A stretch of DNA of 64,000 nt from Pseudoclavibacter sp. RFBB5. GTDB taxonomy: Bacteria > Actinomycetota > Actinomycetes > Actinomycetales > Microbacteriaceae. The position numbers and the translations under genes were made by a program. Under the pieces are notes generated by a model, which ran no database searches, had not been told where the DNA came from, and saw only the letters and a list, made by a program, of their open reading frames with translations. Where the stretch lies: contig NZ_PSTZ01000006.1 in the NCBI RefSeq assembly GCF_002931555.1, forward strand, positions 186,001 to 250,000. Direction: 5' to 3'. Of the stretch, positions 37,101 to 42,095 are shown piece by piece; position 1 is the stretch's first letter; the number at the start of each line of letters is the position of its first letter.

Positions 37101-40100
37101 TCGTCGAAGAGCGCGAGGTCGTAGGCGAGGGCGGCCTCGAGCGGGCCTTCGTCGCCGGCGGGGGTCGAGAAGTCGAGCATGAGGTCGGTCTTGACGCCGG
37201 CGGTCGTGACCTGGCTCGGGACGGTGACGACGACCTCGCCGAGGTCGAGCTTCGCCGGCTCGGTGTTCTGGAGCGTGAGGAGCACCTGGAAGACGGGGTG
37301 GCGGTCGGCCACGCGCGGCGGCCGGAGGGCGTCGACGACCGCATCGAACGGCACGTCCTGGTGGGCGTACGACTCGGTGTTGCCCACGCGCACACGCTCG
37401 ATGAGCTCGCCGAGCGTCGGGTTCCCCGCGAGCGAGGTGCGCAGCGCGACCGTGTTGACGAAGAAGCCGACGAGTCGCTCGAGCTTCGGGTCCACGCGTC
37501 CGGCCACGGGGGTGCCGACGACGATGTCCGTGCCGGCGCCGTGCTGGCCGAGCGCCGCCGCGACTGCCGCGTGCAGGACGATGAAGAGACTCGTCCGATG
37601 CTGCGCCGCGACCTCGCGGAGGGCGCGGTGGCGCTCCGCATCCAGTTCGAAGGCGAGGTGGCCGATGTCGCTCCGCCGCGCGCCGCGCTCGCGGTCTCGC
37701 GGGAGGGCGATCTCGTCGGGTGCGTCGGCGAGCGTGCGCCGCCAGAAGTCGAGCTGCGTGCTCATGGCGCTCGAGGGGTCGTCCTCGGAGCCGAGCGACT
37801 CCCGCTGCCACAGCGTGTAGTCGGCGTAGGAGACGGGGAGCGCCGGCAGCACGTCGTCGGCCGGGGCGCGCCTCTCGCCGGCGGCCGCGGCGACGTGGCT
37901 CGAGTAGGCCGCGGAGAGGTCGGCGGCGAAGGGGGCGAGCGACCAGCCGTCCGAGGCGATGTGGTGCATCGTCGCGACGAGCACGTGGTTCGTCGGCGAG
38001 GTCCGCAGGAGGACAGCGCGCAGCGGCACCTCGCGGGTCACGTCGAAGGGGCGCAGCGACTCCTGGCGGACGATGTCGTCCACCCGGTCTTCTGGCACGT
38101 CGACGGAGGTGAAGGCGGGGGCGCCGGCGTCGATCGGGAGGATGCGCTGCCTCGGCTCGCCATCGACGTAGGGGAAGACCGTGCGCAGCGGCTCGTGGCG
38201 CTCTGCGATGTCCCGGAAGGCGGCCCGGAGCGCCGCCTCGTCGAGCGTGCCATCGAGGTGCAGCACGATGGGGATGTTGTAGGCGCTGGAGCCTGGCTCG
38301 AGGCTGTTCAGGAACCACAGGCGCCGCTGGGCGAGGGAGACCTGGAGCTCGTCGCCGTGGGGCGTTGGGGCCAGGGGGAGAGCGCGGGAGGCGTCGGCGC
38401 TGTCGTCGTCGAGCGCGGCGAGCCCGGCGACGGTCGGGCGCTCGAAGACGTCGCGCACCGTGATCTGCCGGTCGAGGCGCTCCGTGAGCTGCGAGGCGAG
38501 CTTGGTGGCGAGGAGCGAGTGGCCGCCCGCGCCGAAGAAGTCCTCGTCGACGCCGATCGACTCGATGCCGAGCACCTCGGCGAAGGCCTCTGCGGTGACG
38601 CGCTCGGCGCGTGTGCGCGGCTGCTGCACGGGGTCGTTCGGGCGCTGCTCCGGGGCTGGGAGTGCCCGCCGGTCGAGCTTGCCGTTCGGGGTCATGGGCA
38701 GCTCGCTCAGCGCGAGCACGCTGCTCGGGACCATGTAGCCGGGCAGGTCGGCGGCCAGTGCGGCCTTCGTCTGCGCCGCGAGGTTCTCCTGCTGGCGCTC
38801 GCCGGTCACGTACCCCACGATGCGGGCGGATGCGCCGTCGCCCACCACGATCGCGGCGGCGGCTGAGACCCCGGGCTGCCTGCGCAGCGCGGCCTCGACC
38901 TCCGCGAGCTCGACCCGGTACCCGCGGATCTTCACCTGCTCGTCGATGCGGCCGAGGAAGCGGAGCGAGCCGCTGCGACGGCGACGGACGACATCGCCCG
39001 TGCGGTACATCCTGGTGCCGTCCCCGGCGAACGGGTCGGCGAGGAAGCGCTCGGCGCTGAGGCCGGGCTGGCCGACGTAGCCGGACGCGACGTTGGCGCC
39101 GGCGAGGTAGAGCTCGCCGATGGCGCCGTCCGGCACCGGGGTGAGGGAGGCGTCGAGGAGGTAGTGGCGCGTGTTGCGCACCGAGCTGCCGATGTGCGGC
39201 TCCGAGCCCTGCACGATGGGCGCGATGAGGCTGTCGACGGTCGTCTCGGTGGGGCCGTAGAGGTTGAGGGCGGAGACGTCCGGCTGGGCCGCGAGCGCGT
39301 CCCAGAGGGCGGGCCCGACGGCCTCCCCGCCGAGCGCGATCTCGGTCGGGTACCTGTCCTGCTGAAAGAGTCCGCCCGCGATGAGGGCCTCGGCGAACGA
39401 CGGGGTCGTCTCGATCGCGTCGATGCCGTGTTCGGCGAGGTAGGTGGCGAGGCGCTGCGGGTCGCGGCGCACGTCGTCGTCGATGAGGTGCAGCTCGTGG
39501 CCGGCGAAGAGCCAGAGCAGCGGGTCCCACGCGGCGTCGAACGAGAGGCCGGCCGTGTGGGCGACCCTCACGGGCCGGCCGAGGCGCTCTGCCGCTGGGT
39601 CGAAGATCTCGGCGCGGTGGTGCTCGAAGAGGTTGCGCAGGGCGAGGCGGTCCACGCCGACGCCCTTGGGGCGCCCGGTGCTTCCCGAGGTGAAGACGAC
39701 GTAGGCGAGCTCTGAGGGGGAGACGGGTGCAAGGCCGCTCGGGTCGGCGGGTCGCTTGCGCCAGGCGATGGACGTGTCGGCGTCGATCGGCAGGGTCGCG
39801 ACGCGCCAGGACGCGCCATCGGCGAGGTCGCGCTGCTCCTGGGCCTTGCTGGTCAGCAGGAGCGCGGGCGATGCGTCCTCGATCATGTTGCCGACGCGGT
39901 CGATGGGGTACTCGGGGTCGAGGGGGACGTAGACGCCACCCGCCTTGAGCACGGCGAGCACGAGCATCGGGAGGTGCTTGCTGCGCTCGATGCGCACTGC
40001 CACCGTGCGCCCTGGACCGACACCCTCGCCGACGAGGTGGTGCGCGAGGCGCGTCGAGAGCTCGTCGAGCTCCGAGAAGGTGAGCGTGCCGTCAGCTGCG

Positions 40101-41644
40101 ACGACCGCACGAGCCGTGTCGCGGACCGCGGCGACCTTCGAGAACGCGCGCAGCACCGATTCCTGGCCGATGGGCACGTCGTCGCCGGAGCCCTGCCCGA
40201 GGAGACCGGCGATCTCGTCCGCTCGCACCACGTTGGCGTCCGTGACGGTGGTCGTGCTCGGATCGTCGAGCACCTGCGAGAGCAGCTCGAGCATCCGCCC
40301 CGCGTGCTCGCTGAGGACCTCGGCCGTGTAGAGCTCGGCGTCGCCTTCGAGCTGGAGCGTGGGCTCGGCGGCCTCGCTCGTCAGCCCGGAGATGACGACC
40401 GACAGGTCGTGCACCGGACCGGTCGAGAGGATGTTGACGGTGCCGCGCGCGCGGCCGAACACGAGCTCGTCGATGACGGGGAGCAGGTTGACGGAGGGGC
40501 CGGCGAGGGCGTGCGTCTGCGCGACCTCCTCGACCCGGAACTGCTGGTGCGCGACGGCGCCGCGCACGGCGTTGCCGGCGTTGGCGATGACCTCGGAGAG
40601 GCTCAGCCCCGGGGCGACGTCGACGCGCAGGGGCAGGATGCTCGACAGCATGGACGGGGTCGTCTTCGCGAGCTTCCCGCGCCTCGCCGTGACGGGGAGG
40701 CCGAGCGAGACTCGGACCTGGCCGGTCATCTTCGACAGGTAGAGGGCGACCAGTCCGACTGCCGTCTTCGGCATGTCGCGACCGAGCGCGCGCAGGCGCT
40801 CGGCGTCGGCGTCGGGGATGCTCGTCGACACGCGCACGACGCGCTTGGCCGCCCGGCCGGTGGTTCCCTCGAGCCCGGTCACGACGCTGTCGTCGGCGAG
40901 CTGCTCGCGCCAGTAGTCGGCGTCGGCCGCGTGCTGATCGGAGACCGCGTACTCGTCGAGGTGGGCCAGCAGTTCGGGCAATCCGGGAAGGGGAGACGCG
41001 GTGCGCGCGGCCAGGTGCGCGATCGGGCCGGCGAGCAGGGCGCCGAGCACCCCGCGGGGGGCGCTCTTCTCGAGCCGGGTGTACGCGCCGGCGAGGTAGC
41101 GGAGGCCCACGACGGCGGAGTAGCCGTCGAGGAGCACGTGGTGCACACGCTGGAAGAGCAGCCAGCGAGCGTCCGCGACCCGGTACAGGGTCGTGCCGAG
41201 CAGCTCGCGTCCCGTCATCGGCCGCGGCGTCTCGAGCTCGCGGTCCATGCGCTCGAGGGCGACCTCGACCGCCTGCTCCTCGCCGAGCTCGCGCAGGTCC
41301 GTCACCGCGAGGAGGTCCGCGGTGGGCGACGGGCGCTCGATGATCGCGTACGGCCCGTCGCCGTCCTCGGCGAGCACGAGGCTCATCGCGTCGAGGTCGG
41401 CCACGGTCTTCGTGAACGCGATCCGCAGCAGGCGCTCGTCGAGCTGCCCTCGCAGGTCCAGGTACTGGCCGATCTGGTAGCTCGGGTTGTCGGGATCCAG
41501 CTGCTGGGCGTACCAGATGCCGAGCTGCGCCGGGGTGAGGCGCAGGCGATCCGATGCCGCGCCGTCATCGTGCTGGCTGCTCGGGCCCCGCTGGCCCTTC
41601 GGGGTCTGCTGGCTGGTCTGCGTCTGCTGGCTGGCCTTCGTCAC
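31166..41644 (-). CDS. Three-module nonribosomal peptide synthetase (C-A-T, C-A-T, C-A-T, TE)
   Basis: A 3492-residue single-chain assembly line. Module 1: C about 33-475 (HHVLLDG 168-174), A 500-1000, T with GGHSLL at 1040-1045. Module 2: C 1098-1545 (HHIASDG 1227-1233), A 1570-2070, T GGHSLL 2107-2112. Module 3: C 2180-2600 (HHISTDG 2296-2302), A 2625-3125, T GGHSF 3170-3174. The thioesterase spans about 3235-3490, with nucleophile Ser3314 in GWSFGG. No epimerisation or methylation domain is present. The first C domain (TPAQLGIWYAQQLDP, FQRVHHVLLDG) resembles EntF-type domains that take an acyl donor from a separate carrier. All three A domains carry FDAA(W/M)DP(L/I)LWL and nearly the same pocket. 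GTG start with GAGGAG RBS. The product is unknown. Confidence 0.97.
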   Translation of the reverse strand: MTKASQQTQTSQQTPKGQRGPSSQHDDGAASDRLRLTPAQLGIWYAQQLDPDNPSYQIGQYLDLRGQLDERLLRIAFTKTVADLDAMSLVLAEDGDGPYAIIERPSPTADLLAVTDLRELGEEQAVEVALERMDRELETPRPMTGRELLGTTLYRVADARWLLFQRVHHVLLDGYSAVVGLRYLAGAYTRLEKSAPRGVLGALLAGPIAHLAARTASPLPGLPELLAHLDEYAVSDQHAADADYWREQLADDSVVTGLEGTTGRAAKRVVRVSTSIPDADAERLRALGRDMPKTAVGLVALYLSKMTGQVRVSLGLPVTARRGKLAKTTPSMLSSILPLRVDVAPGLSLSEVIANAGNAVRGAVAHQQFRVEEVAQTHALAGPSVNLLPVIDELVFGRARGTVNILSTGPVHDLSVVISGLTSEAAEPTLQLEGDAELYTAEVLSEHAGRMLELLSQVLDDPSTTTVTDANVVRADEIAGLLGQGSGDDVPIGQESVLRAFSKVAAVRDTARAVVAADGTLTFSELDELSTRLAHHLVGEGVGPGRTVAVRIERSKHLPMLVLAVLKAGGVYVPLDPEYPIDRVGNMIEDASPALLLTSKAQEQRDLADGASWRVATLPIDADTSIAWRKRPADPSGLAPVSPSELAYVVFTSGSTGRPKGVGVDRLALRNLFEHHRAEIFDPAAERLGRPVRVAHTAGLSFDAAWDPLLWLFAGHELHLIDDDVRRDPQRLATYLAEHGIDAIETTPSFAEALIAGGLFQQDRYPTEIALGGEAVGPALWDALAAQPDVSALNLYGPTETTVDSLIAPIVQGSEPHIGSSVRNTRHYLLDASLTPVPDGAIGELYLAGANVASGYVGQPGLSAERFLADPFAGDGTRMYRTGDVVRRRRSGSLRFLGRIDEQVKIRGYRVELAEVEAALRRQPGVSAAAAIVVGDGASARIVGYVTGERQQENLAAQTKAALAADLPGYMVPSSVLALSELPMTPNGKLDRRALPAPEQRPNDPVQQPRTRAERVTAEAFAEVLGIESIGVDEDFFGAGGHSLLATKLASQLTERLDRQITVRDVFERPTVAGLAALDDDSADASRALPLAPTPHGDELQVSLAQRRLWFLNSLEPGSSAYNIPIVLHLDGTLDEAALRAAFRDIAERHEPLRTVFPYVDGEPRQRILPIDAGAPAFTSVDVPEDRVDDIVRQESLRPFDVTREVPLRAVLLRTSPTNHVLVATMHHIASDGWSLAPFAADLSAAYSSHVAAAAGERRAPADDVLPALPVSYADYTLWQRESLGSEDDPSSAMSTQLDFWRRTLADAPDEIALPRDRERGARRSDIGHLAFELDAERHRALREVAAQHRTSLFIVLHAAVAAALGQHGAGTDIVVGTPVAGRVDPKLERLVGFFVNTVALRTSLAGNPTLGELIERVRVGNTESYAHQDVPFDAVVDALRPPRVADRHPVFQVLLTLQNTEPAKLDLGEVVVTVPSQVTTAGVKTDLMLDFSTPAGDEGPLEAALAYDLALFDESTIGRMRDTVDRMLSAMIDTVELALSDLPALDRATQQRIDAQARGERLPMDGTILDELATSVRRLPGELALEDDTEPLTFAELGERIDAATRGLVASGVRPGDRVAIALPRSGDAVTLVLAALRSGAIAVPVDIDYPDARITQILDASTPVLLVAVDEARLGSLADESGTRTVPPTSLVELGASESDLDLPALPLPEQPAYLVFTSGTTGVPKGVQVPHSALANVLAQHLHAMISPLRELLGGRPPRVLHVAGLGFDAAWDPILWLAAGSSLVMASDATRRNADELVQRVSGSSIDVLETTPSYVRQLIGTGLLEQSAERETPLLVALGGEAVSPDLWDSLLSADGIEAWNLYGPSEFAVDSVVTRLTEPGGVRIGRPVANVTARVLDGYLRDVPDGVPGELHLAGASEAHGYLGRTAETASAFIADPSGDGTRLYRTGDIVRRHPSGELEFLHRDDDQVKLRGYRIELGDVERSLERAPGVEAAVATIHAPAGPDSARLVAWVAGAADADAVLSLARAELPEYMVPATVTVLERLPLTPNGKVDLAALPAPESAAGSRKPETDDEHSMCEAFAAVIGLDEVGLDDDFFRLGGHSLLAVALAGELRQRFGAAPPLRAIFDAPTPAALLAVLGRTGEHPVADPTGGPSSRPPLAKWTAANPRVHGEALPLSPGQARLWFLNQLAPESGNYNVVLSARLDGDLDLEALSGAVDDLVARHEVLRTTYPEVDGAPVQRIHEPAAGVLQHEPVDASAGFDLTSQLPLRAGLTPAGDDSWLLELVLHHISTDGASLAPLAHDLATAYTARRSGSVPLRRPLPAQFADFARQIRASEAPADEAGQVAAWTTHLEGAPSVLQLPADGARAAQSAQPAGQLDFSIPAKVAGALGSVAAGRSASAFHGWLGAIAGFLARTGAGTDLVIGAPSAGRQDADLSDLVGFFVNTLPLRVQLGDEATLADAVEAARTAALFGIDHEQVPFERIVEAMAPERVLGRHPLFQTMLAVEERSELPLALPGVAVTPVAPESTGGAKFDLSFTLRTAEAGADVPGVLEYNSALFSAAAAGGLVERLLAYLAAATETPDAPLEAIPVPGTPGRLRAWPLKAESDASTTSEPSTVLAAFAASAARTPTEPAVVAPDGALDFGALTARIDRLAGALRRRGVGRGDVVAYRLPRSVDTAAALLAVWRAGAVAMPIDPEYPSERVDAMIEAAEPAVVLDGGLEELLADGSAEHEAAGLPEVSLDDPAYLIFTSGTTGVPKGVQVPHRALASLLRSHRSTLRPDAATRRIRVAHTTGVGFDAAMDPILWLASGHELHIVADDVRRDPEALVQLFADRRIGAWETTPSYVEALMKQTRLESWLDSLPDGDGFTMLLGGEAITAELWSWLRGRATVRAWNLYGPTEVGVDSMLADIGETAAPSLGATTGDVVGYVLDSQLRPSPVGSVGELWLAGTQLAHGYTGRSEATADRFVADPFARDGSRMYRTGDLVVVRDALDGEPRRVVSLGRSDAQLKIRGHRVEPEELARVIGAQPGVANAVVLPVDSAGQLALGAWIVPSDPGIAGGDPDADGEARAQLASRVLDAVRGTVPDYMHPVGLEIIPRIPLTPNGKLDRDALPEFQTTGGAGREPSTRAELAVAAAFAEVLGVEDVRADDSFFALGGHSFVAQPTIRAINEALGTELPVQAMFQAPTVEGLAALASTGGGDIAESLRTILPLRPARDDGSPAAQEPLFAVHPASGISWKFAGLLAHLEGDRPLYGLQLPGIAPDDGEQTDHDTLAELLDEYVDAMKTVQPAGPYRIVGWSFGGRLAQHLAAHLQRGGDEVALLAILDAYPTEHSSVAGVDGGDRMWRAFLDANEVEAPADELDADAVRALLAEAGNPLADIPSASIERMVRGFLRVGALLDTTPVPTFDGDLHVFEASVDVPADRPGPDAWAPHTTGTVTSSPVHARHSALLDESALGEVAPELDRLMSDSHARFPNR

Positions 41645-41661
41645 TGTGCGCTCCTCATAGC

Positions 41662-41685
41662 GGTGCCGAGGTCTCCCTCGGCACC
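41662..41685 (-). other. Perfect stem-loop between the small peptide gene and the NRPS gene
   Basis: GGTGCCGAG (41662-41670) and CTCGGCACC (41677-41685) form a 9-base-pair perfect stem with a 6-base loop. It ends just before the NRPS ribosome-binding site (GAGGAG) and 17 bases from its GTG. No U-tract follows, so it is more likely a processing or partial-termination site, or a translational control element, than a full terminator. Confidence 0.55.
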
Positions 41686-41748
41686 TGGTCTCCTGCTGTG
41701 CTGCGGCTGGTCGCCGCGGCTGGCCCCCCTCAGACGGAGGCGCGGCCG

Positions 41749-41976
41749 CTACTGGAACTGGCCGATCTGCAGGGAGTTGAGGAGGCCGCCGAGGTCGATG
41801 AGTGGGCCGTCGATGAGGGGGCCGTTGATGAGCGCGCCACTCGCCGTCGTCGAGACGGAGCTCGCCGGTGCGAGATCGGCTGCGCTCGCGGGGGCGGCCG
41901 TCAGGGCGACTGCGCCGAGAGAGAGGGCCGCGGCCGTGGAGAGGCTGGCGATGGTGCGCGTCGTCGTCTTCTTCAT
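41749..41976 (-). CDS. Small secreted peptide of unknown function upstream of the NRPS
   Basis: A 75-residue precursor. Residues 1-32 form a Sec signal peptide: MKKTTTRTIASLSTAAALSL, GAVALTAAPASA, with a likely cut after ASA. The mature part is only about 43 residues, acidic and hydrophobic, with almost no Lys or Arg. It carries the near-tandem repeat INGPLIDGPLIDLGGLLNSL and ends QIGQFQ. There is no Cys. A GAGGAG RBS lies 10 bases before the ATG; an in-frame upstream start (42015) would add polar residues ahead of the signal. It reads in the same direction as the NRPS, 104 bases upstream of it, with a stem-loop in between. I do not recognise the family. Confidence 0.75.
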   Translation of the reverse strand: MKKTTTRTIASLSTAAALSLGAVALTAAPASAADLAPASSVSTTASGALINGPLIDGPLIDLGGLLNSLQIGQFQ

Positions 41977-42095
41977 TGTCTTGCTCCTCAGTTCGCTGTG
42001 TGCCGGGTTGGTCACAAGAGTCCTTCGGAACCCATCTGGCGGCGGTTTGGCAACAATGCGAGGCCTCTCGGTCGTTTCACAGCTAGCCTGAACGC

